NCBI GenBank assembly: GCA_963769715.1
Contig: CAVYNE010000002.1
Span: forward strand, 1 to 64,000
From: Palsa-504 sp963769715
GTDB taxonomy: Bacteria > Actinomycetota > Actinomycetes > Streptosporangiales > Streptosporangiaceae
Reading direction: 5' to 3'
DNA length: 64,000 nt
Below the pieces are notes generated by a model. The model was given only the letters and a program-made list of their open reading frames with translations, was not told the DNA's origin and did not search any database. Made by a program: the position numbers and the translations under genes. The first letter of the stretch is position 1, and every line of letters starts with the position of its first letter. Shown here piece by piece: positions 35,017-43,175 of the stretch.

Positions 35017-35514
35017 TCAGGAAAGTATGGCGCCCGGGTCCGGAGCCTGCGTCAGCAGAACATCGTGCGGGTCGTGCAATACCACGGTGCCGACGAAGAA
35101 GTCGCCTACCGAGGTCCGGTCCCTGCTGAGGAGCAGTATGAACGGGCCCATAAGCAGTTCTCCGTTGAGGAGCAGGCCGGTGATCTGGCGTATCGCCATC
35201 TGCCCTCGGCTCGCCGGGCGGCTGGCTTCCGGCCGCCAGCAGCGCAGGCCGAGCCGCTTCTGCGCAGGCGTCTGGCCGCTGCCCCAGGTGACGACACCCC
35301 AGGCGAGATAGCCGATCCCGAGGGTGACGATGAAAAGCAGGACGGCCAGGGTATAGGCCGCGGCCACCCGGCCGATGCTGCGGGGCTGAACGCCCTGCGG
35401 CAAGACCAGCCCGGAGTCATGATCGAAGTACATCCCCGGGGGTACCGGCGGCGGAGCGTACTGCCCGTAGCCCTGCCTGATCGCCTCCGCGTCCTGGGCT
35501 GGGTAGGGTGTCAT
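35017..35514 (-). CDS. RDD-family membrane protein
   Basis: This 165-residue protein has a Pro/Tyr-rich cytosolic N-terminus and two or three membrane helices (AAAYTLAVLLFIVTLGIGYLAWG; LLMGPFILLLS). The RDD motif region is TPAQKRLGLRCWRPE, ending LLSRDRTSVGDFFVGTVVL. Function of most RDD proteins is unknown; some affect ion transport. Confidence 0.75.
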   Translation of the reverse strand: MTPYPAQDAEAIRQGYGQYAPPPVPPGMYFDHDSGLVLPQGVQPRSIGRVAAAYTLAVLLFIVTLGIGYLAWGVVTWGSGQTPAQKRLGLRCWRPEASRPASRGQMAIRQITGLLLNGELLMGPFILLLSRDRTSVGDFFVGTVVLHDPHDVLLTQAPDPGAILS

Positions 35515-35575
35515 CGCAACCTCAATTTCCCGGTGCTGCCCATGACGATACTAGTCCCCCCGGGCCAGCAGAGCT

Positions 35576-36487
35576 TCAGGCGTGGCAGGTCAGGGGCTGG
35601 CCGCCGTTGAAGGCCACCATCTCGCCGAGCGCGCGGGCGATGTCGACCGGGCCACCGCGCTCGCCGCCGTCGAGCTCGAAGTATGCGCGGTGCAGGTTTC
35701 CTACTATCCGTTCGGCATCGAGAAGGTCTTTGAACTTCCCCAGGTCGGCGGCGCGGGCCGCCTCCAGCGGTGGCAGGCCCGCCGCCTTTGCGTGCCGCGC
35801 GACGTCCTGCACGAAGCGCAGGTAGGCCAGCATGTCGTCGATGACCTCGGGACCGCAGACCGGGCCGTGGCCGGGGACCAGGGTATGGGCGCCGAGCGGG
35901 CGCAGCACGGTCTCGAGCACCTCGATCCAGCCGCTGATCGAGCCCATCAGCGCGAACGGGGTGCCGCCATTGAACAGCAGGTCGCCGGTGAACACCACCG
36001 AACGGTCCGGGATGTGCACGATCGAGTCGTTCGTGGTGTGCGCCGGGGTACCCACGTAGCGGACCTCGCAGCGCAGGTCGCCGGACCACAAGGTGACGCC
36101 ATCGGTGTAGGTCAGGAACGGCGGGGCTGGCTCGAGGTGACCCCAGTCCACCTCCGACCAGATGCCGGGCGGCGGCGGCATCGGGGTGGCCAGCACGCCC
36201 TCGCGGCACCGCTCGTGGCCGATGATGGTGGCACCGCTCATCAGGTAGTTGCCGTGCGTGTGATCGCCGTGGTGATGGGTGTTGACCAGGGTGCGGACGG
36301 GCAGGGTGGTGACGGTTTTTATGGCGTCCAGGTAGGCGCGGGTGCGCCGCTCGGTGGAGGTGGCGTCGACGCTGATCACGCCGGCGTTGCTGACCAGGAA
36401 GCCGGTGTTGTTGAGGTACCAGCTGCCGTCAGGCTGCAGGTAGGCGTAGATGTCCTCGGAGACTCCCGTGACCTCGCCCAGGCTCAT
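35576..36487 (-). CDS. MBL-fold metallo-hydrolase
   Basis: This 303-residue protein has the zinc signature NTHHHGDHTHGN, then VGTPAHTTND (His), VFTGDLLFNGGTPF (bridging Asp) and TLVPGHGPV (His), so all metallo-beta-lactamase-fold ligands are present. It resembles cyclase/lactonase-like members without a clear substrate. GAAGGAG lies 7 bases before ATG 36487, inside the end of the upstream glycosyltransferase gene (59-base overlap), so the two are probably translated from one message. Confidence 0.85.
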   Translation of the reverse strand: MSLGEVTGVSEDIYAYLQPDGSWYLNNTGFLVSNAGVISVDATSTERRTRAYLDAIKTVTTLPVRTLVNTHHHGDHTHGNYLMSGATIIGHERCREGVLATPMPPPPGIWSEVDWGHLEPAPPFLTYTDGVTLWSGDLRCEVRYVGTPAHTTNDSIVHIPDRSVVFTGDLLFNGGTPFALMGSISGWIEVLETVLRPLGAHTLVPGHGPVCGPEVIDDMLAYLRFVQDVARHAKAAGLPPLEAARAADLGKFKDLLDAERIVGNLHRAYFELDGGERGGPVDIARALGEMVAFNGGQPLTCHA

Positions 36488-37886
36488 TGTCGCGCTCCTT
36501 CGTCCCGTGCGGCAGCAGCAGCGATAGGGCCAGCAGCGACCCGAATAGCGCCAGCCCGGCCAGCACGTACGCGTTGCCCGCGATGAGAGCCAGGCCGTGC
36601 CAGTGGTATTCGGTGAACCAGGGCCGGTCCCCGTACCACTGGTAGTAGACCGGGTTGGTATTCCTGGGGATCCAGAGCAGGCCGAGCGAGTCGTTGCCCA
36701 AGTTGAGCTTGGACGTGAACAGCCGGGCCGGCCAGGCGCCGAACCACGCTACGACGGCCACGGCCGTGACGGCGCACGCCCAGGCGATCCTCCTCGCTCC
36801 CTGGCGCCAGGCCTGTACCGCGTAGTGCGCGGCCACCAGCGCGCCGGGCGCGATCCACACCCAGTGATGATCCCAGCTGATCGGCGAGACCAGCAGTCCG
36901 GTCAGCGCGGCCATCAGCAGCCCGGGCAGGGGGTAGCCCTTCCGGTCGAGCAGCGCGGCGCCGGTCACCCCGGCCACGCCGACCAGGACGGCGGCCACGA
37001 TCCAGGCGGGCTTGGCGCCGTTCACGCTGCCGGTCAGCCGGGTGATAAGGCCGTCGAGCGACTGGTTACCGGCCCAGCCGGTAAAGCCGGTCCGGCCGCC
37101 CTGGACGAACAGGCCGTCGAACCACCATTTCGTGGAGTCCTTCGGCAAGATCACGAAGCCGAGCAGCACGGTGAACGCGAAGCCCGCGCAGGCCATCGCC
37201 GCCTGCCGGAACTTCCTGGCCAGCAGCAGGTACGGGATGAAGATCAGCGGGACCAGCTTGATGCCGGCCGCGACGCCCGTGCCGAAGCCCTTCCACCAGC
37301 GGCTCCTCGGCGTGTCCGGCTGGCACAGGTCCCAGATGATCAGCGCCATCAGCACCAGGTTGACCTGGCCCAGGTATATGGTGCGCAGGACGGGTTCGGT
37401 CCAGAAGACGGCGGCCGCGCCGAGCAGGGTGGCACCGAGCCTAATCTGGTCCTTGCGGTAGCCGAGCCCGCCGAGGGTGAGCCACAGCGCCGCGAGCAGC
37501 GCGATGATGTCCACCGCCACGGAAAGCTGCTGGGAGAGCCACCAGGGCACGAACGAGATGAGCGCGAACGCGATGGCCGCGAACGGGGTGTAGGTGAACG
37601 GCAGGTGCAGCTTGCCGTACCCGATCCAGTCGTAGAGCGGCGCGGCCAGGTGCGGGTTGTACAGTGGCCTGACGTGCCGGACGATGAGGCCGCCGGACCG
37701 GTACACGGCCAGGTCGACCGGGACCATGGTGAAGCTCTTCGGGTGGATGACCGTGTAGATCACGTAGAGCCCGAGGGCAACGACGAACGCGCCCACGCCG
37801 ACCAGGAGCAGCCAGCGGCCTGGCTTCTCCTGTTCCCCGGACGGCGCCTTCGTGCGGGTGAGGACCGATCTCACCTGGCCAACCAT
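36429..37886 (-). CDS. GT87-family mannosyltransferase-like integral membrane protein
   Basis: This 485-residue polytopic protein has about ten hydrophobic helices. The motif VDLAVYRSGG soon after the first helix is the GT87/DUF2029 catalytic-loop Asp seen in PimE-like polyprenol-phosphate-mannose-dependent enzymes. Others are LPFTYTPFAAI, IWDLCQ and SWDHHWVWIAPG. It would add mannose to lipid glycans such as phosphatidylinositol mannosides. The start is ATG 37886 (MVGQVRSVLTRT). The long C-terminal overlap with the MBL gene encodes an Arg/Gly-rich tail. Confidence 0.85.
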   Translation of the reverse strand: MVGQVRSVLTRTKAPSGEQEKPGRWLLLVGVGAFVVALGLYVIYTVIHPKSFTMVPVDLAVYRSGGLIVRHVRPLYNPHLAAPLYDWIGYGKLHLPFTYTPFAAIAFALISFVPWWLSQQLSVAVDIIALLAALWLTLGGLGYRKDQIRLGATLLGAAAVFWTEPVLRTIYLGQVNLVLMALIIWDLCQPDTPRSRWWKGFGTGVAAGIKLVPLIFIPYLLLARKFRQAAMACAGFAFTVLLGFVILPKDSTKWWFDGLFVQGGRTGFTGWAGNQSLDGLITRLTGSVNGAKPAWIVAAVLVGVAGVTGAALLDRKGYPLPGLLMAALTGLLVSPISWDHHWVWIAPGALVAAHYAVQAWRQGARRIAWACAVTAVAVVAWFGAWPARLFTSKLNLGNDSLGLLWIPRNTNPVYYQWYGDRPWFTEYHWHGLALIAGNAYVLAGLALFGSLLALSLLLPHGTKERDNEPGRGHGSLRGHLRLPAA

Positions 37887-37922
37887 AGCGGCTCCGGTAG
37901 GATTCCGTTCTCGGAGGTGGGG

Positions 37923-38384
37923 ATGTCTCATACTCATACGGCCGCGCCGGCCACGGGGCAGGCTCAGGCGAGCCGGCTCGCCCGGATTCGGATATCAAGC
38001 CTCGGCGCCGTGATCATGCTTCTGATCGAGTTCATCCTCGGCATCGTCTACAACCTGTACGGGACGGCGCCCACGGCGAAGAAGTCGATCGGGCTGTTCT
38101 CCAGCCCGGTGCTCGCCCTGCACGTGATCGTGGCGATCCTGCTGGTCATCGCCGCGGTGGGCCAGCTGGTCCGGGCCATCGGCACCCGGCACCGGCTGAC
38201 GATCTGGATGTCGGCCATCGGGCTCCTCGGGATTGTCGGGGCCGGCTTCTCCGGGCTCGGCTTCGCCGGCAACGGCGCGGCCGGAGCGTCGCTGGGCATG
38301 GCGCTGGCGTTCGCGGTGTCGCTGGCGGCGTACGTCGTCCTGGTCTTCGCCCTGCCTTCCTCGGCACGTTCGTCCACTACGTGA
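37923..38384 (+). CDS. Small four-helix membrane protein, function unknown
   Basis: This 153-residue protein has a His/Thr/Ala-rich N-terminus and four hydrophobic segments (AVIMLLIEFILGIVYNLYG; VLALHVIVAILLVIAAVGQL; LTIWMSAIGLLGIVGAGF; LGMALAFAVSLAAYVVLVFA). I do not recognise a characterised family. GGAGG lies about 6 bases upstream of ATG 37923. It is divergent from the glycosyltransferase with 36 bases between. Confidence 0.7.
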   Translation: MSHTHTAAPATGQAQASRLARIRISSLGAVIMLLIEFILGIVYNLYGTAPTAKKSIGLFSSPVLALHVIVAILLVIAAVGQLVRAIGTRHRLTIWMSAIGLLGIVGAGFSGLGFAGNGAAGASLGMALAFAVSLAAYVVLVFALPSSARSSTT

Positions 38385-38530
38385 TGTAGTAGGGGGCCGT
38401 CGACCGGCGCGGGCGCACATGGCATAGTGATCCCAGCGCCCTTTTGATCGTGCCCCCGGGCTCGACCTGCCCCTCGGGGTTCGAGCCGCCCCTCGGGTTC
38501 GCCCGGACCCTCGACCTCGCCGGAGGTGAC

Positions 38531-39436
38531 ATGAGCGGTGTTACCCAGCTCGTGGCCTCTGGCCCGCTGATCCTGGCGCTGCCCGTGGCCGCGGCGGCCG
38601 GGGCGGTCACCTTCCTGTCCCCCTGCTGCCTGCCTCTGGTGCCCGGCTATCTGTCCTTCGTCACCGGCATGGCCGGCGCGGTCGGCTCGCCGGGCGCCAC
38701 GGCTGGGGACGCGCCCGGGCCGGTCCCGCCAGGCAGCGGATCTCCGGCCGCAGACGGATCCGGCGGGCCCGACGGCCCAGACGGTGCCGGGGGATCCGGG
38801 GTGACGGTGGCCGCGCGGCCGCTTGCCACCACCATGCCCCCGCCGCCCCGGGGCCGGGTCGTCGCCGGGACGGCGCTGTTCGTGCTCGGCTTCTCCGTCG
38901 TCTTCGTGGCCTACGGCGCCGCCCTCGGCGGGCTCGGCCACCTGCTGACCGGGCACGCCCGGCTGCTGACGCAGATCCTGGGCGGGCTGACGATCGTGCT
39001 CGGGCTGCTGTTCGCCGGGGTGCTCGACCGGTTCTCGTTCGCGGGCCGCATCGTCCGCCCCGCGGCGCGGCCGAAGGCGGGCCTGGCGGGGGCGCCGCTG
39101 CTCGGGGTGATGTTCGGCCTCGGCTGGACTCCCTGCATCGGGCCCACGCTGACCGCAGTCCTGGCGTTGTCGGCCTCCAGCGGCACCGTAACGCGCGGCG
39201 CCCTGCTCGCCTTCGTCTACGCCCTGGGCCTGGGGATTCCGTTCCTGCTGGTGTCGCTCGGCTTCCAGGTCGCGATGCGCGCCTTCGCGTTCTTCCGGCG
39301 GCGCGCCCGCCTGGTGACCAGGATCGGCGGCGCCATGCTCATCTGCGTCGGCCTGCTCGAGGTGACCGGCGCCTGGTCCACCTTCATGGCCTGGCTTCAA
39401 GTGCACTGGGTCAGCAGCTACCAGCCCCCCATCTAA
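38531..39436 (+). CDS. ccdA: CcdA-type cytochrome c biogenesis / thiol-disulfide membrane protein
   Basis: This 301-residue DsbD-like membrane protein carries electrons across the membrane for cytochrome c or envelope thiol reduction. Conserved Cys-Pro motifs are LSPCCLPLVPGYLSF in helix 1 and LGWTPCIGPTLTA in helix 4; about six helices follow the family pattern. Between helices 1 and 2 lies a roughly 60-residue low-complexity Gly/Pro/Ala/Ser insertion (from AGSPGATAG onward) absent from short CcdA proteins. GGAGGTGAC immediately precedes ATG 38531. No ResB/ResC partners are nearby. Confidence 0.85.
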   Translation: MSGVTQLVASGPLILALPVAAAAGAVTFLSPCCLPLVPGYLSFVTGMAGAVGSPGATAGDAPGPVPPGSGSPAADGSGGPDGPDGAGGSGVTVAARPLATTMPPPPRGRVVAGTALFVLGFSVVFVAYGAALGGLGHLLTGHARLLTQILGGLTIVLGLLFAGVLDRFSFAGRIVRPAARPKAGLAGAPLLGVMFGLGWTPCIGPTLTAVLALSASSGTVTRGALLAFVYALGLGIPFLLVSLGFQVAMRAFAFFRRRARLVTRIGGAMLICVGLLEVTGAWSTFMAWLQVHWVSSYQPPI

Positions 39437-39491
39437 GCGCCAGGCTGCCAGCCAAGCCGGGGCCAGCCCAAGCAGGGCTAGGAGGTGCGGG

Positions 39492-40277
39492 CTAGGAGGA
39501 GCGGGCGGCGTGGCGCTTGGCGGATCGCTTGGACCGCGCGGTCACTTCGGGCTGAGGCTGGGCGGCGGCCTGCGCGGTGGCGGACTTGGCCGCCGTCACC
39601 AGGGACTCGAACAGCCGGGGGTCGTCGCCGTCTTCGGGATTCCACTGCACGCCCAGGCCCCAGCGATGTCCCTGCAGCTCAATCGCCTCTACCACCTGAT
39701 CCACGGTCCACGCCACAGTAAGGAGCCCGCTGCCGATCCGGTTGATGGCCTGGTGGTGGGCGGCGGGCACCTGGGCGGTCTCGCCAAGCACGCGCCCGAG
39801 CTTGCTCGCCGCGGTGATCTGCACGTCGTGGATAGTCATCTTGACCGGGTCCGGCTTGTGGCTCTCGTTGCCGATGCGGTCGGGGAGGTGCTGGGTGAGG
39901 GTGCCGCCGCGGGCCACGTTGAGGATGTGCATGCCGCGGCCGATGGCCAGGAAGGGAAGATCGGCGTCGATGGCCGCTCGCGTGAGGATCAGCTCGAACC
40001 TGTCCCTGCGGTAGTCAGGCAGGTCCGTCTGGTCGTGGGGCGCCTCGTCGTACAGCGAGGGGTCGACGTCCCGGCCGCCGGCCAGCACCAGGCCACTGAG
40101 CCCGGCGATCAGCACGGGTACCGAACTCGCGGGAACAGGCGGCAAGATGACCGGCGTCCCTCCGGCGCGCTCGACGGCTCGGGTATAGCTCACCGGTGAG
40201 ACCACGGCCTCACGAATCCAGTTGCCCCACCGGGCGGCCTCGAGCTCCCCAGTGATGCCAATGATCGGCCGCCCCAT
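39492..40277 (-). CDS. Class I glutamine-amidotransferase-like (peptidase C26) protein without catalytic Cys/His
   Basis: This 261-residue homologue of gamma-glutamyl-GABA hydrolases (PuuD; Rv2859c type) has conserved stretches SGLVLAGGRDVDPSLY, NVARGGTLTQHLPD and PAAHHQAINRIGSGL. Where active members read LGICRG the nucleophile is replaced (LAIGRG, Gly113), and the catalytic His of VQWHPE is Asn213 (VQWNPE); Glu215 remains. Normal hydrolysis is therefore not expected; it may bind a gamma-glutamyl compound or regulate a partner. AGGAGG precedes ATG 40277. The C-terminal 30 residues are an Ala/Lys/Arg-rich tail. Confidence 0.85.
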   Translation of the reverse strand: MGRPIIGITGELEAARWGNWIREAVVSPVSYTRAVERAGGTPVILPPVPASSVPVLIAGLSGLVLAGGRDVDPSLYDEAPHDQTDLPDYRRDRFELILTRAAIDADLPFLAIGRGMHILNVARGGTLTQHLPDRIGNESHKPDPVKMTIHDVQITAASKLGRVLGETAQVPAAHHQAINRIGSGLLTVAWTVDQVVEAIELQGHRWGLGVQWNPEDGDDPRLFESLVTAAKSATAQAAAQPQPEVTARSKRSAKRHAARSS

Positions 40278-40507
40278 CCGTCCTCCTGCACGTAAGGTCC
40301 CATGCCCATAATGGCCCATCATGCCCACGTCAGGCCTGTCACTGTGAAAATCTCCAGCGCCGGTTAAACCCGACTTGCCGGAAATCGATTGTAACGTTCT
40401 GCTTCTAGTGCGATACTGTCAGTGTGATGATGTCAGCAGGCGACGAATCGGGCCGCCAGACTGAAGGCCTTTGAAGGCCTGCTGGTCCTGGCGACGCCGT
40501 CCGAAAC
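40278..40507. other. Spacer upstream of the flavohaemoglobin remnant
   Basis: About 230 bases without a convincing gene. A short frame from ATG 40430 (MSAGDESGRQTEG) stops at a direct repeat GAAGGCCT-TT-GAAGGCCT (about 40,463-40,480) and could be the lost 5' end of the following remnant. Confidence 0.35.
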
Positions 40508-41050
40508 CCTGCACAAGTCTCATTCTGGCTGCTGGAGCCGGCCGCTGACGCGGCAATGACATACTTCTACGCGCAACTCTTTGCCATGGACACCGAAATC
40601 CGGGCGATGTTCCCGGCCGCCATGGATGTGCAGCGCCGGCGCTTCTTCCTGGCCCTCAGCCAAATCGCCGCGGCCCAAGAGAGCCAGGAGGACCGCGACC
40701 GCCTCGTGCCGTATCTGCAGGAACTCGGGCGTGCACACCGGAAATTCGGCGTTCGCGAGCGGCATTACGAGGTGTTCAGGCGCGTGCGCTGATCGCGATG
40801 CTGCAGCGCGCGCGCCGTCACCAGGACCTGTATGACCTGGCCGCGCTGCAGGAGATGGAACTGACCTACCCGTGGCTACAGGTCATCCCGGCGATGTCGG
40901 ACGAGCCCGCCCACGACCACGACATTATGTACGGCACGATCCCCGAACTGGCCGCCAAGGCCACCTGGGCAGAGCGGGACATCTACATCAGCGGGCCCGA
41001 TCACATGATCGTCAAGACCGCCCGGGTGCTGCGGGAGCGCGGCACGCCAA
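40508..41050 (+). pseudogene. hmp: Flavohaemoglobin (hmp) remnant with internal deletion
   Basis: The first part (40,508-40,792) encodes a truncated globin domain: SFWLLEPAADAAMTYFYAQLF, TEIRAMFPAAMDVQRRRFF and VPYLQELGRAHRKFGVRERHY, which is helix B through the E-F region including the distal side. A stop follows. After a frame change, 40,798-41,050 encodes the end of the NAD-binding domain (RHQDLYDLAALQEM, YPWLQVIPAMSDEP, DIYISGPDHMIVKTARVL). The proximal His segment of the globin, the whole FAD domain and half the NAD domain (about 200 residues) are missing, and no start codon fits the N-terminus. It would once have been a nitric-oxide dioxygenase-like protein; now it is clearly non-functional. 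Confidence 0.75.
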
Positions 41051-41056
41051 ACCGCC

Positions 41057-41226
41057 TCATCCGTCGCCCAGGCAGAACCCGATCACCCCGGTCTTGCCTG
41101 TGCAGTCGTCGCGCCCGGCCAGCCAGCCGCGGCACCGTGGATCACCACCACGCCCGGCCACGGACCAGGCGACGCGGCCGGAACGGCGAGGTAAGCGGCC
41201 GTCGCGCCGACTGTCACATTGGGCAC
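41057..41226 (-). pseudogene. Dienelactone hydrolase family remnant
   Basis: From GTG 41226 the frame reads MPNVTVGATAAYLAVPAA then PGPWPGVVVIH, the N-terminal beta strands of dienelactone hydrolases. It then passes, after a frame change, to TGKTGVIGFCLGDG, the nucleophile elbow (G-x-C-x-G) of the same family, and stops at once. About 70 residues between the two and the entire C-terminal half are missing. It sits directly downstream of thyX and tail-to-tail with the hmp remnant. Confidence 0.7.
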
Positions 41227-41235
41227 CGAAGGCCC

Positions 41236-43086
41236 CTACACCTTGCGCCAGCCGGGAACCCAGGTGCCGTCGTCGGTCACCGTGTAGTCGCCGAACAGGG
41301 CCGGCGCCTCCGCCCGCATCAGCTCGCCGATCTTGCCGAACACCAGCCGGATCTCCTCCTCGGCCCCTGGGTCGGTCCGCGCCTCGATGGTGTGCCGCAG
41401 GGTGCGGATGTTCGCCGTCCACACCAGCCCGGTGGCCAGGCCCTCGGGCGCGAACCGGCGCATGAACGAGGTCTTGGCCTTCTTCTCGTGCATCTTGGTG
41501 CTGTCTTCGTCCAGCCCGAAGTGCCCGGCCATCCACTGCTGGAACTGCTCGAGCTCGGTCAGCAGGGCGGTGGCCCGCTTTATCAGCTCGGCGTCCTCGC
41601 GGACCCACTCCGGGAACCAGAAAGGCAGCTCGTCCAGCCGCACGTACCGCAGCGACTCCTGCGAAATCGCCGTGCCGGGCCGATGCCTTACGACCTCATG
41701 AGAAAAAACACGCGACACATTGTGCAACACGAACGTGAAGCTGGCGTGCTCCAGCACGCTGCCGTGCCGCTGGGCAAGAATGTTGCGCAGGTAATCCTGC
41801 TGATCGGTGCGGACCTTCGAGACGTTCGGATTCAGTCCTGGCTCCCACGACCTGTAGCAGTTTCCGCACCAGACCCCGTTACCATTGCGGCGGACATACA
41901 CGATGCCATTAGGCGTCGAAACACACCACACCAGGCCGTTATACGGCTCCCACGATCTGGCTGTCGGCTTGCTGCCGATGATTCCGTTCTGAAGCACACG
42001 CACCCGGTAATGCCTGCTCCCGTCACGATCATGGAAGGTGACTGAAGACGCCTTCCCGATCCGGATAAGCAACTCTTGTACGTCACTGGCCAGCCCTTCG
42101 GACACAGTGGAGTAGACCTGAGATCCGCCGGCCATGCTGCCGTCGCCAGCCCACATGGCGGACCAGAGGACATCAAGCACCCGCAGGTCACTGTGCTCCA
42201 TTAGCCAGCGCGGGATGCGCTTGTTCCGCGCTCCGGCGCCTGAGTCCTCCCGCACGCGACGGACGAAATCCCTTCCGCCGTTAACACGAAGCGTCACCAC
42301 CTGCGGCTTGCGCGGATCTGGGTACTCCCCGCAAGACAAGCCGAGCTCGTCAATAACAGAGAGGATGTCATCCAGCACAGGTCCCTTGCTCTGCGTGATC
42401 CCCACGTATGGGCTTCCGCCGCCAGTCGGCAAGTGCGCGTAACCTTCCGCGATCACGTACCCGAGGAACTTGGCGTAAGCCAAGACCGGCATTCTAAGCT
42501 CTCTGGTTTTCTGCACCCTGGCTTCATAACCAGCATCGCGGCGGCCAGAGCGGTAAGCCCGTGCTTGGATCACGCACTCATCGATGCCGATAGTGCCGCA
42601 CACAAGCGTCGAGTCCCGCCGGAAGCGCCAGATGCCGCGAGTGCTTACGGTCTCAGCAGTGGCAAAATGCCAAGGACTCCACCTCCCGCCCTCCAGCATC
42701 TTCTGTGTCCATAGCCGGTGATCCGGAGTGACGAAAAGGTCGAGTCCGCGCTGCTCAATGCGAAGCATCGAACCCTGATACTCATACCGGACCAGCGAGA
42801 ATGGCTGGAACTCCGCACACTCTTCGGCACGGTTCCAGGTCAGCACTTGGTCTACGTTCGGGCGAAGATCCTCAACGCGCTTCCATCCGCTGTCGGCCAG
42901 GATTTCTGTCTCAGGGTCGTAGCAGATCCTGCCAGCGAACTCAGCCAGGTCCTGGGCCTCGAGCTGGCCGCGGTCGATCCGCTCCATCCAGCGCTCGCCG
43001 CCTACCTCACGCAGGTAGGCGGCCATCGCGTCGTAGTCGACCTGCGGCCGGGCGACCAGGAAAACCTCGGGTTCCACGCTCCTCAT
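41236..43086 (-). CDS. thyX: Flavin-dependent thymidylate synthase ThyX, interrupted by an intein
   Basis: The 616-residue precursor becomes a 261-residue ThyX after removal of intein residues 55-409. The extein N-part (VFLVARPQVDYDAMAAYLREV ending FAGRI) and C-part (CYRSWEPGLNPNVSKVR, HGSVLEHASFTF, the ThyX motif RHRPGTAISQES, RTLRHTIEARTDPGAEEEIR) join into a normal enzyme. ThyX methylates dUMP to dTMP using methylene-tetrahydrofolate, FAD and NADPH. The intein interrupts just before the conserved Cys410 of CYRSWEP, so splicing is needed for activity. The start is ATG 43086 (MRSVEPEVFL); an upstream ATG (43097) is possible. It lies 89 bases after trpEG on the same strand. Confidence 0.93.
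   Translation of the reverse strand: MRSVEPEVFLVARPQVDYDAMAAYLREVGGERWMERIDRGQLEAQDLAEFAGRICYDPETEILADSGWKRVEDLRPNVDQVLTWNRAEECAEFQPFSLVRYEYQGSMLRIEQRGLDLFVTPDHRLWTQKMLEGGRWSPWHFATAETVSTRGIWRFRRDSTLVCGTIGIDECVIQARAYRSGRRDAGYEARVQKTRELRMPVLAYAKFLGYVIAEGYAHLPTGGGSPYVGITQSKGPVLDDILSVIDELGLSCGEYPDPRKPQVVTLRVNGGRDFVRRVREDSGAGARNKRIPRWLMEHSDLRVLDVLWSAMWAGDGSMAGGSQVYSTVSEGLASDVQELLIRIGKASSVTFHDRDGSRHYRVRVLQNGIIGSKPTARSWEPYNGLVWCVSTPNGIVYVRRNGNGVWCGNCYRSWEPGLNPNVSKVRTDQQDYLRNILAQRHGSVLEHASFTFVLHNVSRVFSHEVVRHRPGTAISQESLRYVRLDELPFWFPEWVREDAELIKRATALLTELEQFQQWMAGHFGLDEDSTKMHEKKAKTSFMRRFAPEGLATGLVWTANIRTLRHTIEARTDPGAEEEIRLVFGKIGELMRAEAPALFGDYTVTDDGTWVPGWRKV
41860..42924 (-). other. Intein (355 aa) with LAGLIDADG homing-endonuclease domain inside ThyX
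   Basis: Precursor residues 55-409. Block A starts with the nucleophile Cys55 (CYDPETEILADSGWKRVEDL). Block B has the TPDH motif (120-123) with catalytic His123. The two dodecapeptides of a LAGLIDADG endonuclease are LGYVIAEG (208-215, acidic E214) and LWSAMWAGDGS (307-317, acidic D315). Block F/G ends NGVWCGN (403-409), followed by Cys+1 (410). The penultimate residue is Gly408 where most inteins have His; Asn409 is present. The endonuclease looks intact, so the element may still be mobile. Confidence 0.92.
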
Positions 43087-43175
43087 GTCACAGCACATTA
43101 CAGGCCGGCACCGGCATTCTGGGGTTCGACACAGGCCAAGCCGTTGCCGACGGGGCTGATGGCGACGGGAACTAC

